The translations under genes were made by a program, and so were the position numbers. A stretch of DNA of 64,000 nt from Rhodospirillaceae bacterium. GTDB lineage: Bacteria > Pseudomonadota > Alphaproteobacteria > Reyranellales > Reyranellaceae. Shown in pieces: positions 49,979 through 58,739 of this stretch. The notes beneath the pieces were generated by a model. It made no database searches, was not told the origin of the DNA, and saw nothing but the letters and a program-made list of their open reading frames with translations. Each line of letters opens with the position of its first letter. Positions within the stretch are counted from its first letter, which is position 1. The stretch is taken from contig WOUR01000039.1 in NCBI GenBank assembly GCA_009772935.1, forward strand, positions 34,765 through 98,764, in the 5' to 3' direction.

Positions 49979-51274
49979 GTGAGAATTCTGCTGACAGGTG
50001 CGAATGGGTTCATCGGCGGACAGCTTCTGGCCGGTCTTCAGGCGAGGGGCCACGACATGGTGGCCGCAGTCCGGGATCCGGCGGCCTTCCGCCACAAATG
50101 GCCGGAGGTTGAAGCCTTTGCCGCCGACTTCAATCGCGGCGTCACTCTCGAGGACTGGCGATCCCGGCTGGCCGGCGTGGAGGCCGTCATAAATTGCGCT
50201 GGCGTCCTGCACGGCGGGCGAGGGCAGGATATCGAGGCCATCCATGCCGAGGCGCCCATGGCGTTGTTCGACGCCTGCCTCGCCGTGGGAGTTCGCCGCG
50301 TCGTGCAGATCTCCGCCATCAGCGCCGACACTGAAGCGGGGACGATCTACTCGCTGACAAAGAAGCGGGCCGACGATCATCTCCGGACGTTACCTCTCAA
50401 CTGGGTCGTCCTGCGTCCCTCGCTCGTTTACGGCGAAGGAAGCCATGGGGGCACGTCGGCGCTGCGCGGCCTCGCGGGCTTGCCGGGCATCAGTCCGCTC
50501 GTTGGTGACGGTTCAGCGGCGTTTCGACCGATCCACATCGATGATCTGGTCGAGACAGTGGCGCGTGTCGTGGAGACCGACCGGTTCGCGCGTCAGACCC
50601 TCGAACCGGTCGGCCCTGAGGTCGTGACCCTGCGCAGCCTGATTTCGAAGTATCGAGGCTGGCTTGGTCTCGCTCCCGCTCCTGCCATTGCGATCCCGAT
50701 GCCCGTGATGCGCGTTGCCGCGCGCATTGCCGATCTCGCGGGCGGTGGACCGCTTGGCACCGCGAGCCTGCGCCAGCTCGAATTTGGCAATGTGGGGAAC
50801 GAGCCGGCCGCGACTTTTGCCGACAAGATCGGCTTCACGCCGCGCCGGATGGACGAAATGCTGGCGCGTCGGCCGGCGCAGACGCAGGACCTCTGGCACG
50901 CTCGCCTCTACTTCCTGCGGCCGCTGTTGCGAACGGTGCTGATCCTGCTTTGGCTCGGCTCGGCGCTTGCCGGGGTGCTGGCGCCCGTCACTTCCTACGC
51001 CGTGGTGGATGCCGCGCTTTCAAGCCTCGGTCTTTCATCGCGGCCGCTTGCACTCATCTTCTCGGGTGTGGACCTGCTGATTGCCATGGCGCTGCTGGTG
51101 CGCTGGCGGCCCCGCTGGATGAGTGCGATCCAATTGGCTGTCGTTGCGGGCTATACGATCCTTCTCACCGTGCTGGCGCCGGAGCTCTGGCTCGAACCGT
51201 TCGGGGCCTTGCTCAAGAACCTGCCCATCCTCGCGCTGATTGCGGTGTGGGTGGTCCTGGAGGAGGAACGGTGA
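49979..51274 (+). CDS. NAD(P)-dependent SDR/epimerase fused to a DoxX-like membrane domain
   Basis: The 431-residue protein has an extended-SDR Rossmann domain at the N-terminus (MRILLTGANGFIGGQLLAGL, VEAVINCAGVLHGG) with the catalytic YxxxK in TIYSLTKKRADDHL (about residue 128). From about residue 300 four hydrophobic helices (LLRTVLILLWLGSALAG to ILALIAVWVVLEEER) form a DoxX-like module. It starts at a GTG. Its end overlaps the next gene's start by GTGA. The substrate is unknown; a membrane-associated quinone or lipid redox role is a guess. Confidence 0.85.
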   Translation: MRILLTGANGFIGGQLLAGLQARGHDMVAAVRDPAAFRHKWPEVEAFAADFNRGVTLEDWRSRLAGVEAVINCAGVLHGGRGQDIEAIHAEAPMALFDACLAVGVRRVVQISAISADTEAGTIYSLTKKRADDHLRTLPLNWVVLRPSLVYGEGSHGGTSALRGLAGLPGISPLVGDGSAAFRPIHIDDLVETVARVVETDRFARQTLEPVGPEVVTLRSLISKYRGWLGLAPAPAIAIPMPVMRVAARIADLAGGGPLGTASLRQLEFGNVGNEPAATFADKIGFTPRRMDEMLARRPAQTQDLWHARLYFLRPLLRTVLILLWLGSALAGVLAPVTSYAVVDAALSSLGLSSRPLALIFSGVDLLIAMALLVRWRPRWMSAIQLAVVAGYTILLTVLAPELWLEPFGALLKNLPILALIAVWVVLEEER

Positions 51275-51756
51275 TCCTCGGGATCGACTCCTATCTCTGG
51301 CTGAAGTGGCTGCACGTCCTGAGCAGCACGGTGCTGTTCGGGACGGGGATCGGAACGGCCTTCCAGATGTGGTTCGCGCATCTGCGCGGCGACGTCCGCA
51401 GCATCACCATCGTGACGCGTAACGTCGTTCTGGCAGATTGGCTGTTCACATTGCCGGCGGGCATCCTTCAACCGATCACCGGTCTGGCGCTTGTGATTCA
51501 GGCCGGCCTTGACCTCACCGCATCCTGGCTCGTCGTGACCTATGCGCTCTACTGTCTTGCCTTTGTCTGCTGGGTCCCGGTCGTCGTGCTGCAGATTCGG
51601 GTGCGTGATCTCGCGGCAGAAGCACTCGCCACGGGCCAGTCCTTGCCGCCCGCCTATCACAGCACGATGCGCCTTTGGTTCGCCCTCGGATGGCCGGCCT
51701 TCATCGCGCTGATCGTCATTTATCTGCTGATGGTCGCAAAGCCCGACCTCTGGTGA
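51271..51756 (+). CDS. DUF2269 family integral membrane protein
   Basis: The 161-residue product has four predicted membrane helices: SYLWLKWLHVLSSTVLFGTGIG, VLADWLFTLPAGILQPITGLAL, a third near TYALYCLAFVCWVPVV, and LGWPAFIALIVIYLLMV. WLHVLSS and the GTGIGTAF region are typical of DUF2269. GGAGGAGGAACG precedes its GTG start, which overlaps the SDR-DoxX stop. The coupling suggests the two proteins work together in the inner membrane. Confidence 0.85.
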   Translation: MILGIDSYLWLKWLHVLSSTVLFGTGIGTAFQMWFAHLRGDVRSITIVTRNVVLADWLFTLPAGILQPITGLALVIQAGLDLTASWLVVTYALYCLAFVCWVPVVVLQIRVRDLAAEALATGQSLPPAYHSTMRLWFALGWPAFIALIVIYLLMVAKPDLW

Positions 51757-51845
51757 TTACGGCCAGGCGCCGGCAGGCGGTGAGCCTTGTATTGCGCGGG
51801 CGCGTGGGGGGTGCGTATCGTTCCAGCAACTACGGGGAGGGGACA

Positions 51846-52142
51846 ATGGCTGCATTCAATGCGGTACGGTTCCGGGTGAAGCCCGGCCGCGACCAGGAGT
51901 TCCTGGACGCCCACAAGGGCATCGCTCAAGCCTGGCCGGGCCTGGTGCAGGCAAACATCGTCAAGACCGGTGACCGTTCCTACTGCCTGATCGCCGAGTG
52001 GCCCGACATGGAGGCCTGCATCGCCGCGCGGCCTGCCATGATCGCGACCCTCAATTCCTTCCGCGATACGCTCGAAGACCTCGGCAACGGCCTCGGTGTC
52101 ACGGACGCCGTGGCGGGCGCGGTCGTCCTGGCGCCGAAATAA
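51846..52142 (+). CDS. Antibiotic biosynthesis monooxygenase (ABM)-fold small protein
   Basis: The 98-residue protein has a ferredoxin-like ABM fold: FNAVRFRVKPGRDQEFLDAHKGIAQAWPGLVQANIVKTGDRSYCLIAEW. It ends with a short hydrophobic tail (AVAGAVVLAPK). Members include heme- or quinone-degrading enzymes and proteins of unknown role. A strong GGGAGGGGACA precedes the ATG. It is convergent with the threonine dehydratase gene. Confidence 0.75.
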   Translation: MAAFNAVRFRVKPGRDQEFLDAHKGIAQAWPGLVQANIVKTGDRSYCLIAEWPDMEACIAARPAMIATLNSFRDTLEDLGNGLGVTDAVAGAVVLAPK

Positions 52143-52144
52143 CG

Positions 52145-53386
52145 CTAAGCGTCCGCCCCCTCGAGGACGCGCACCTTGAAGCCCTCGGCTTGGAGCGCCC
52201 CGACCAGTTCGCGGGCGTGGTCTCGGTCGCGGGTTTCGAGCGTCACGTCGAGTTCGGTGGACTTGGCGACGACGCTGCCGAACAGGCGCTGGTGCTGCAC
52301 TTCCACGATGTTGCCGCCGGCGCCGCCGATCAGGCCGGCAACGCGGGCGAGCTGGCCGGGCAGGTCGGGGATCATCAGGCGCAGGCGCACGATGCGGCCG
52401 TCGCGGACCAGGCCGCGCAGCAGGACCGAGGCCAGCAGTCGGGTGTCGATGTTGCCGCCGCACAGGACCAGCCCGACCTTGCGGCCCTCGAAGACCTCCG
52501 GATGGGCCAGCAGGGCGGCGAGTCCCGCGGCACCCGCGCCCTCGGCCACGGTCTTCTCGACCTCGAGGAACAGCGCGATGGCGCGCTCGATCGCCACCTC
52601 GTCGACCGTCAGCACCCGGTCGACCAGGGCGCGCGCGATGGCGAGCGGCGCCTTGCCGATGTCGCGCACGGCGATGCCCTCGGCGATCGTGTCGCCGCCC
52701 ACCGTCACCGCCTCGCCGGCGAGCAGCTGGCGCATCGCCGAGTAGCCGGCCGTCTCGACGCCGATCACCGTCATGCCGGGCTTGAGGCCGCGTGCGGCGA
52801 CTGCGCAGCCCGCCAGCATGCCGCCGCCGCCCACCGGCACGACCAGCGTGTCGAGTTCGGGCACGTCGGCCAGCATCTCGAGTGCGATCGTGCCCTGTCC
52901 GGCGATGATGCGCGGATCGTCATAGGGGTGCACGAACACCAGCTTTTCGGCGTCGGCCAGGCGGTGCGCCTCGGCAGCCGCTTCCGCGAGCGTGTCGCCG
53001 ATCAGGACGACCCGCGCGCCGTGGCCGCGTGTGTGCTTCACCTTGGTGTTGGGCGTGAAGGACGGCATGACGATGGTGGCGGGAATGCCGAGACGGCCCG
53101 CATGATAGGCGACGCCCTGCGCGTGGTTGCCCGCCGACATGGCGATGACGCCGCGGCGCCGTTCGTCGTCGGTGAGTTGCAGCAAGGTGTTCAGCGCGCC
53201 GCGCTCCTTGAAGGAGGCGGTGAACTGAAGGTTCTCGAACTTGATCCAGACATCGGCCCTGGCGATGCGCGACAACGTCTCGCTGCGCAGGCAGGGCGTG
53301 TGGACGACCGCGCCCGCGATGCGCGCGGCGGCGGCGCGGACGTCGGTGAGGGAGACGGGGAGGGTGTCGGCGACGGGAGCGTTCAT
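52145..53386 (-). CDS. ilvA: Threonine dehydratase (threonine ammonia-lyase) with ACT domain
   Basis: This PLP enzyme deaminates threonine or serine to 2-oxobutyrate or pyruvate. The 413-residue protein has the PLP-lysine K60 in FTASFKERGALNTLL, SAGNHAQGVAYHAGRLGIPA, the phosphate-binding loop VPVGGGGMLAGCA, and one ACT domain at the C-terminus (RLRLMIPDLPGQLARVAGLI). This short single-ACT form may be the catabolic type. Its ATG overlaps the stop of the FAD oxidoreductase gene by ATGA. Confidence 0.92.
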   Translation of the reverse strand: MNAPVADTLPVSLTDVRAAAARIAGAVVHTPCLRSETLSRIARADVWIKFENLQFTASFKERGALNTLLQLTDDERRRGVIAMSAGNHAQGVAYHAGRLGIPATIVMPSFTPNTKVKHTRGHGARVVLIGDTLAEAAAEAHRLADAEKLVFVHPYDDPRIIAGQGTIALEMLADVPELDTLVVPVGGGGMLAGCAVAARGLKPGMTVIGVETAGYSAMRQLLAGEAVTVGGDTIAEGIAVRDIGKAPLAIARALVDRVLTVDEVAIERAIALFLEVEKTVAEGAGAAGLAALLAHPEVFEGRKVGLVLCGGNIDTRLLASVLLRGLVRDGRIVRLRLMIPDLPGQLARVAGLIGGAGGNIVEVQHQRLFGSVVAKSTELDVTLETRDRDHARELVGALQAEGFKVRVLEGADA

Positions 53387-54708
53387 GCAAACTTGCGATC
53401 CAGCCAGTCCTGCGTGCGGTAGAGCGCACCGATCAGCGGGAGATAGAGCGAGGGGTCGCCGTTGTAGAGCGGATGCCCGGGGAACTCGCGGCCGTCGAAG
53501 GCATTGACCGGCGCGTTGGAGCCGCCGGCGATCTTCTTCGCGGTCTGGGTGCCGAGATAGGTCATCATGGCAACGCCGCTGCCGTTGCAGGCCAGCAGGT
53601 AGTGCATGCCGTCGTCCTGGCCCATGTGGGACATGGAATCGAGCGCGAAGGCGACGTTGCCCGTCCAGACATGGGTGATGCGGATGCCCTTCAGTTGCGG
53701 GAAGCGGTCGATCATGTACTGGTAGAGGATCGGCGCGCTCACTTCCGGCGGTGCCGCGGTGAAGCGGGCGCGGCCGCCGAAGATCATGTGCCGGCCGTCG
53801 GGCGAGGGCCGGTAATATGTCAGCACCCGCTTGGTGTCGCCGATCGAGCGCTGCAACGGGATCAGATCCGTCGCCGGCATCGGCAGCTCTTCGGTGGCGA
53901 TGATGTGGCTGGCGACCGGCACGACCCGCATCTTCAGCTTCGGGGTCAGGTCGCCGGTGTAGCCGTTGGTGGCGATTACGACTTCCTTGCAGGCGATCGG
54001 TCCCTTCGCCGTGAGCACGCGCCAGCCATTTCCGGCTTTTTCGATCCGCTCGGCCTCGACCTCGCCGCACAGGACCGCGCCCTGGCCGTGCGCGGCCTCG
54101 AGCAGGCCCTTGTAGTAAAGCGCGGGGTGGAGGTTGCCGCCGCTGCGCACGTACATGCCGCCATAATAGTAGTCGGACGCCATCATCTCGCGCACCCGCT
54201 CGCGCGGGATCATCTCGGCGCCGACATTGGCGTATTTGTTGAACATCTCGACCTTGCGGGCCTGGTCGTCGTAGTGCCTGGGCGTCCAGGCGCCGGTGAA
54301 GCGGCCGTTGGTGATCAGGCCGCAGTCGATCTTCTCGCGATGGATGATGTCGATCAGGGTCTGCAGCGAATCCGCGCCGCTGCCCAGGAACGCCGCCTTG
54401 TTGGCCTCGAACTCGGCCTCGACCTTCGGGTTCTTGCCGCCCAGCCCCTTGGCGATGTTGGTGCCGCCCGAGAGCATGCCGCCGTTGCGCGTCGAGGCGC
54501 CGATGCCGAACACGCCGCGCTCCAGCACGACGCAGTCGATGCCGTTGCGCCGCAGCTCCAGCGCCGTCGACAGGCCGCCATAGCCGGCGCCCACGATCAC
54601 CACGTCGGTCTTCGCGGGCGGATCGACGCTCAGCGCGTTGTTGGGCGTCCACGCCTCCCACCACCAGGGCTGCGCCTTGAACGTGGGGTGGAAGATGTCG
54701 GTACGCAT
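53383..54708 (-). CDS. FAD-dependent amino-acid oxidase-like oxidoreductase (DAO family)
   Basis: The 441-residue flavoprotein has DVVIVGAGYGGLSTALELRRNGIDCVVLE (residues about 35-63) as its FAD-binding site and GASTRNGGMLSGG as in GlpO/PuuB-like gamma-glutamylputrescine oxidases. A substrate-domain motif FTGNVAFALDSMSHMGQ lies near residue 340. Substrate is probably an amine or imino acid. It is translationally coupled to ilvA downstream, and the SDHAF4-like gene ends one base upstream. Confidence 0.9.
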   Translation of the reverse strand: MRTDIFHPTFKAQPWWWEAWTPNNALSVDPPAKTDVVIVGAGYGGLSTALELRRNGIDCVVLERGVFGIGASTRNGGMLSGGTNIAKGLGGKNPKVEAEFEANKAAFLGSGADSLQTLIDIIHREKIDCGLITNGRFTGAWTPRHYDDQARKVEMFNKYANVGAEMIPRERVREMMASDYYYGGMYVRSGGNLHPALYYKGLLEAAHGQGAVLCGEVEAERIEKAGNGWRVLTAKGPIACKEVVIATNGYTGDLTPKLKMRVVPVASHIIATEELPMPATDLIPLQRSIGDTKRVLTYYRPSPDGRHMIFGGRARFTAAPPEVSAPILYQYMIDRFPQLKGIRITHVWTGNVAFALDSMSHMGQDDGMHYLLACNGSGVAMMTYLGTQTAKKIAGGSNAPVNAFDGREFPGHPLYNGDPSLYLPLIGALYRTQDWLDRKFA

Positions 54709-54709
54709 C

Positions 54710-54877
54710 CTAAAAGTCCGTCACTTTGCCGTTGAATTGCCAGTCGCCGTAGCGGGTGGGCTCGGGGCCGGGCGGGCCGCCGATCTCCTCGACCTTCTTT
54801 GGCTTCTCGGGGGTGGGGGGAGTTGCCGGGTCCGCCTTGGGTGGCTCCGGCGGGGTGGGCTTGCTGGTGTCGGTCAT
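54710..54877 (-). CDS. DUF1674 protein (SDHAF4-like succinate dehydrogenase assembly factor)
   Basis: The 55-residue protein has a Pro/Lys-rich N-terminus and the highly conserved C-terminal motif EIGGPPGPEPTRYGDWQFNG with KVTDF at its end, which defines the DUF1674/SDHAF4 family. Homologues assist flavinylated SdhA during complex II assembly. It stands first in a minus-strand operon with the FAD oxidoreductase and ilvA, and is divergent from htpX, a common alphaproteobacterial arrangement. Confidence 0.9.
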   Translation of the reverse strand: MTDTSKPTPPEPPKADPATPPTPEKPKKVEEIGGPPGPEPTRYGDWQFNGKVTDF

Positions 54878-54936
54878 GGCCGCATGATGCCTGTCCCTAC
54901 CTTGATTCGCCACTTTTGCAGACCAACTTAACCGGC

Positions 54937-55884
54937 ATGAATTACTTCAAGACCGCCCTCCTGCTCGCCGCGCTGACGGGCTTCGTCCTCGTGGCGGGCT
55001 ACCTGCTGGGAGGCCAGACCGGCCTCGTCATCGCCCTCGTCGCCGCGCTGGGCATGAACCTCTTCGCCTACTGGAACAGCGACCAGATGGTCCTGCGCAT
55101 GGCCAATGCCCAGGAAGTCGGGCCCCAGAACGCGCCCGAGCTGTTCAACATCGTCCACGAGCTGGTGCAGCGCGCCGGCCTGCCGATGCCGCGCGTCTAC
55201 CTGATCGACGAGGACCAGCCCAACGCCTTCGCGACCGGCCGCGATCCCGAGCACGCCGCCGTGGCCGCGACCACCGGCCTGCTGCGCTACCTGAGCCGCG
55301 AGGAAGTCGCCGGCGTCATGGCCCACGAGCTGGCCCATGTCCGCCACCGCGACACGCTGATCATGACCGTGGCCGCGACGTTGTCCGGCGCGATCGGCAT
55401 GCTGGCGAGCTTCGGCGGCCTGATGGGCGGTGGCCGCGATTCCGAGGGCCGGCCGCTGGTCAATCCGATCGTCGCCATCGCCGCGATGATCCTGGCGCCG
55501 ATGGCCGCCATGCTGGTCCAGATGGCGATCAGCCGGGGCCGCGAATACGAGGCCGACCGCATGGGCGCGGAAATCTGCGGCCAGCCGCAGTGGCTTGCCT
55601 CGGCCTTGGCCAAGCTGCATGCCGGCACGCAGCAGATCCACAACGGGGCGGCCGAGCGCAATCCCGCGACCGCCCACATGTACATCGCCAACCCGCTGGC
55701 CCTGGCCGGCGGCATGTCGAGCCTGTTCTCGACCCATCCGCCGATGGAGGAGCGCATCGCCCGCCTGCAGGCGCTGGGCGGCCAGACCTACGCCCCGCCG
55801 CGCGCGCAGGCTTCGTCGGCACCCCGCCGCGGCCCTTGGGGCAATCCCGCGCCCGAGGCCCCGCGCCGCGGTCCTTGGGGCTGA
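54937..55884 (+). CDS. htpX: Membrane zinc metalloprotease HtpX
   Basis: HtpX degrades misfolded inner-membrane proteins. The 315-residue product has two N-terminal membrane helices (LLLAALTGFVLVAGYLLGG, GLVIALVAALGMNLFAYW), the zinc motif H130-E-L-A-H134 in GVMAHELAHVRHRDTLIM, two more helices, and the third zinc ligand in SRGREYEADRMGAE. The C-terminal tail repeats RRGPWG twice. It is convergent with rmuC across the R4 palindrome. Confidence 0.94.
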   Translation: MNYFKTALLLAALTGFVLVAGYLLGGQTGLVIALVAALGMNLFAYWNSDQMVLRMANAQEVGPQNAPELFNIVHELVQRAGLPMPRVYLIDEDQPNAFATGRDPEHAAVAATTGLLRYLSREEVAGVMAHELAHVRHRDTLIMTVAATLSGAIGMLASFGGLMGGGRDSEGRPLVNPIVAIAAMILAPMAAMLVQMAISRGREYEADRMGAEICGQPQWLASALAKLHAGTQQIHNGAAERNPATAHMYIANPLALAGGMSSLFSTHPPMEERIARLQALGGQTYAPPRAQASSAPRRGPWGNPAPEAPRRGPWG

Positions 55885-55893
55885 AAGAAATAG

Positions 55894-55957
55894 AAGGATC
55901 CCTCACTTCGTTCGGGATGACACCGATTTGTCATCCCGAGCAGAGCGAGGGATCCTT
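55894..55957. repeat. Intergenic palindrome R4 between convergent htpX and rmuC
   Basis: Outer arms AAGGATCCCTC (55894-55904) and GAGGGATCCTT (55947-55957) and inner arms TCGGGATGACA (55912-55922) and TGTCATCCCGA (55929-55939) are perfect complements. The unit resembles the widespread GGATCCCTC/GGGATGACA type of interspersed repeat. It lies between the ends of two convergent genes and could serve as a two-way terminator. Confidence 0.85.
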
Positions 55958-55974
55958 GATCTTGCGCTTCGTCA

Positions 55975-57027
55975 CTAAACTTTCGGCGGCAGGGCCGCCG
56001 GTTCCTCGCCCAGGTCGACGGCGAGGATGCGTTCGCCGCGGCGGGTGATCGCCGTGGTCGAGGTGTCGATCTCGCGCAAGTCCTTTTCGGTCTGGGCGAA
56101 GTGCTTCTTGAGATTGTCGACCCGGTCGTCGAGCCGCTTCACGTCGCCCAGGATCAGCCCGACCATCTTCTGGATCTCGCCGGCCTGCTCGCGCATGCGC
56201 ACATCCTTCAGGACGGCGCGGACCGTGTTGAGCGTGGCCATCATGGTGGTGGGCGACACGATCCACACCCGCGCCCTGTAGGATTCCTCGACCAGGCCGG
56301 TGAAGTTGGCGTGCAGCTCGCCATAGACGGCCTCCGAGGGCAGGAACATCAGCGCCGATTCGGCGGTCTCGCCGGGCACGATGTACTTGGCCCGGATGTC
56401 GGCGATGTGCTTGCGGATCGCCTGCTGGAAGCTGCGCTGCGCCGCCAGCAGCGCCGCGCCGTCGCCCGCGGGGACTGCCCGCAGCAGGCTGTAGCTTTCC
56501 AGCGGGAACTTGGCGTCGATGGCGATCGAGCCCGGCGGGTTGGGCAGCTTCAGCAGGCAGTCGGCGCGCACGCCGGTCGAGAGCGTCACCTGGAAGTCGT
56601 AGGCCGAGGGCGGCAGGGCGCTCTGGACCAGGTCGTTGAGCTGGACCTCGCCGAAGGCGCCGCGGGCCTGCTTGTTGGACAGGACCTCCTGCAGGCTCAC
56701 GACCTGGGTGGAGAGCTCGCCGATCTTCTTCTGCGCCTCGTCGATGCGGACCAGCCGCTCGCGCAGGTCGGTGACGATCTGCCCCGTGGCCTTCTCGGTG
56801 CGGTCGAGCCGCTCGGCGACGACCTTGGCCAGGGCCTGTTCCTGCTCGCGCAGCGACTTCTCGACCCGCTGTACGGTCTCGGCCTGCTGGCTCAGCGCCA
56901 GGGCGAGCTGCTGCTGCATCCGCTGCTCGGCCTCTCGGCTGCCGCCGCCCTGGCGCATCAGCACGGCGACCAGGACGACGACCAGCGATGCGACGGCGGC
57001 GAGGAGGGCGATCGTCAGGATATCCAT
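55975..57027 (-). CDS. rmuC: DNA recombination protein RmuC
   Basis: RmuC limits inversions at short inverted repeats; its biochemical activity is thought to be nuclease-like. The 350-residue protein has an N-terminal membrane anchor (ILTIALLAAVASLVVVLVAVLM), a coiled coil (residues about 30-110), and the RmuC domain: GAFGEVQLNDLVQSALPPSAYDFQ, LLKLPNPPGSIAIDAKFPLE and ESALMFLPSEAVYGELHANF. It is a single gene divergent from the HAD nucleotidase. Confidence 0.94.
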   Translation of the reverse strand: MDILTIALLAAVASLVVVLVAVLMRQGGGSREAEQRMQQQLALALSQQAETVQRVEKSLREQEQALAKVVAERLDRTEKATGQIVTDLRERLVRIDEAQKKIGELSTQVVSLQEVLSNKQARGAFGEVQLNDLVQSALPPSAYDFQVTLSTGVRADCLLKLPNPPGSIAIDAKFPLESYSLLRAVPAGDGAALLAAQRSFQQAIRKHIADIRAKYIVPGETAESALMFLPSEAVYGELHANFTGLVEESYRARVWIVSPTTMMATLNTVRAVLKDVRMREQAGEIQKMVGLILGDVKRLDDRVDNLKKHFAQTEKDLREIDTSTTAITRRGERILAVDLGEEPAALPPKV

Positions 57028-57089
57028 TGTCCGCCCTTATAGTCCGCCGGCTCGACAAGCGCACGGCCGGCCGGTAATCCAAGCGTCCG

Positions 57090-57785
57090 ATGGCTCGCAA
57101 ATACGATCCCCCGGCGCACGATCCGGACGTCTGGCTGTTCGACCTGGACAACACGCTCTACCCGGCGCGTTGCAACCTTTTCTCGCAGATCGACGTGCGC
57201 ATCGGGCGCTACATCGCCGACTGGCTGAAGGTCACGCCGGAAGAGGCGCGCGTCGTGCAGAAGCAGTACTGGCGCGACCACGGCACTTCGATGCGCGGGA
57301 TGATGACCCTGCACGGCGTCGACCCCACGCACTATCTCGATTATGTCCACGACATCGACTACTCGCCGGTCGAGGCCAATCCCGCGCTCGAAGCGTCGCT
57401 GCGCGCGTTGCCCGGCCGCAAGATCATCTTCACCGCCGGCGACGTGCCGCATGCCGAGCGCGTGATGGAGCGGCTGGGCGTGGCGCATCATTTCGAGGCG
57501 ATCTTTGACATCGCTGCGGGCGAGTACTGGCCCAAGCCCCATCCGCAGATCTACGAGTCGCTGGTGAAGAAGCATGGCGTCGACCCGACGCGCGCCGCCT
57601 TCGCCGACGACATCTCCGTCAACCTCAAGCCCGCCGCCGACATCGGCATGCGCACGGTGTGGATCCGCACCGACGAGAGCGTGAAGCGCGCGGCCGACAG
57701 CGACCTCAGCCACATCCATCACCAGACCGACGACCTCGCGACGTGGCTCGACGACTGGCTGACCGAAAGGAACCTCAAGACGTGA
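57090..57785 (+). CDS. HAD-family pyrimidine 5'-nucleotidase
   Basis: The 231-residue phosphatase has the HAD motif I VWLFDLDNTLYPARCNLF (catalytic Asp pair near residue 18), motif II IIFTAGD, motif III KPHPQIYESLVKK and motif IV AAFADDISVNLKPA. The DLDNTLYP form is typical of the pyrimidine 5'-nucleotidase subfamily (yeast SDT1/PHM8 relatives). It is followed by a ketopantoate-reductase-like gene whose start overlaps its stop (GTGA). Confidence 0.88.
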   Translation: MARKYDPPAHDPDVWLFDLDNTLYPARCNLFSQIDVRIGRYIADWLKVTPEEARVVQKQYWRDHGTSMRGMMTLHGVDPTHYLDYVHDIDYSPVEANPALEASLRALPGRKIIFTAGDVPHAERVMERLGVAHHFEAIFDIAAGEYWPKPHPQIYESLVKKHGVDPTRAAFADDISVNLKPAADIGMRTVWIRTDESVKRAADSDLSHIHHQTDDLATWLDDWLTERNLKT

Positions 57786-58714
57786 AGATCCTGATACTCG
57801 GCGCCGGCGCCGTCGGCGGCTATTGGGGCGCGCGCCTCACTCAGGCCGGCGTCGACACCACCTTCCTGCTGCGCGAGAAGCGCGCCGAGAAGGTGCGCGC
57901 AGAAGGCCTGGTCGTGAAAAGCCCGAAGGGCGACGCGGTCGTGCCGGTCAAGGTCGTGACGAAGGGCGGCGAGCGCGGGCCGTATGACGTCATCGTGCTG
58001 GCCTGCAAGGCTTACGACCTCGACTCGGCGATCGAGTCCATCGCCCCGGCGGTCGGCCCCGATACGGTCATCGTGCCGATGCTGAACGGCCATGCCCATT
58101 TCGCCACGCTCGACGCCAAGTTCGGTGCCGCGCGCGTCGCTGGCGGGCTTGCGCGCATCTCCGGCATGCTGGGGCCCAACGGCGAGATCCTGCACAGCGG
58201 CGCCTCGGGCGTGTCGTTCGGCGAGCGCGACGGCAAGCCAGCGCGCCCGTCGCTGGTCGAGCTCGATGCGGCCTGCAGGAAGGCCGGGATCGACGGCGGG
58301 CTCAACGACAACATCAACCAGGATCTCTGGGACAAGTGGATCATGCTGTCGACGATCGCGGGCATGTGCGCCTCGATGCGCGGCACGATCGGCGACATCA
58401 TGGAGAGTGAGGATGGCGCCGCGATCGTCGCCGAGACGCTCGAGGAAAGCCGCCAGGTCGCCGTCGCCGAGGGCCAGCCGCCCAGCGACAAGGTCGTGGC
58501 CAATCTCAGGGGCATGCTGACGGCCAAGGGCTCCAAGGCCGTCGCTTCGATCCTGGGCGACATGGAGAAGGGCGGCGCGGCCGAGGGCAAGCAGATCGTC
58601 GGCGACATGCTGGCGCGCGCCCGCAAGCATGGCATCGCGGCGCCCAACCTGCGCTTCGCCTATGCCCATCTCCAGACATACGAAGCCCGCCGCGCCCGAG
58701 GTGGGCTAAAGTAG
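57782..58714 (+). CDS. Ketopantoate reductase (PanE/ApbA) family protein, copy 1
   Basis: The 310-residue protein starts at a GTG (MKILILGAGAVGGYWGARL), has the NADPH-binding fold, YDVIVLACKAYDLDSAIESI, and the C-terminal domain with QDLWDKWIMLSTIAGMCASMRG. It belongs to a PanE-like subgroup whose members are not proven to make pantoate. It is a tandem paralogue of the next gene with equal length. It is translationally coupled to the HAD nucleotidase. Confidence 0.88.
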   Translation: MKILILGAGAVGGYWGARLTQAGVDTTFLLREKRAEKVRAEGLVVKSPKGDAVVPVKVVTKGGERGPYDVIVLACKAYDLDSAIESIAPAVGPDTVIVPMLNGHAHFATLDAKFGAARVAGGLARISGMLGPNGEILHSGASGVSFGERDGKPARPSLVELDAACRKAGIDGGLNDNINQDLWDKWIMLSTIAGMCASMRGTIGDIMESEDGAAIVAETLEESRQVAVAEGQPPSDKVVANLRGMLTAKGSKAVASILGDMEKGGAAEGKQIVGDMLARARKHGIAAPNLRFAYAHLQTYEARRARGGLK

Positions 58715-58739
58715 TGGGCGGATTGAAGTAGAGGTTGCC

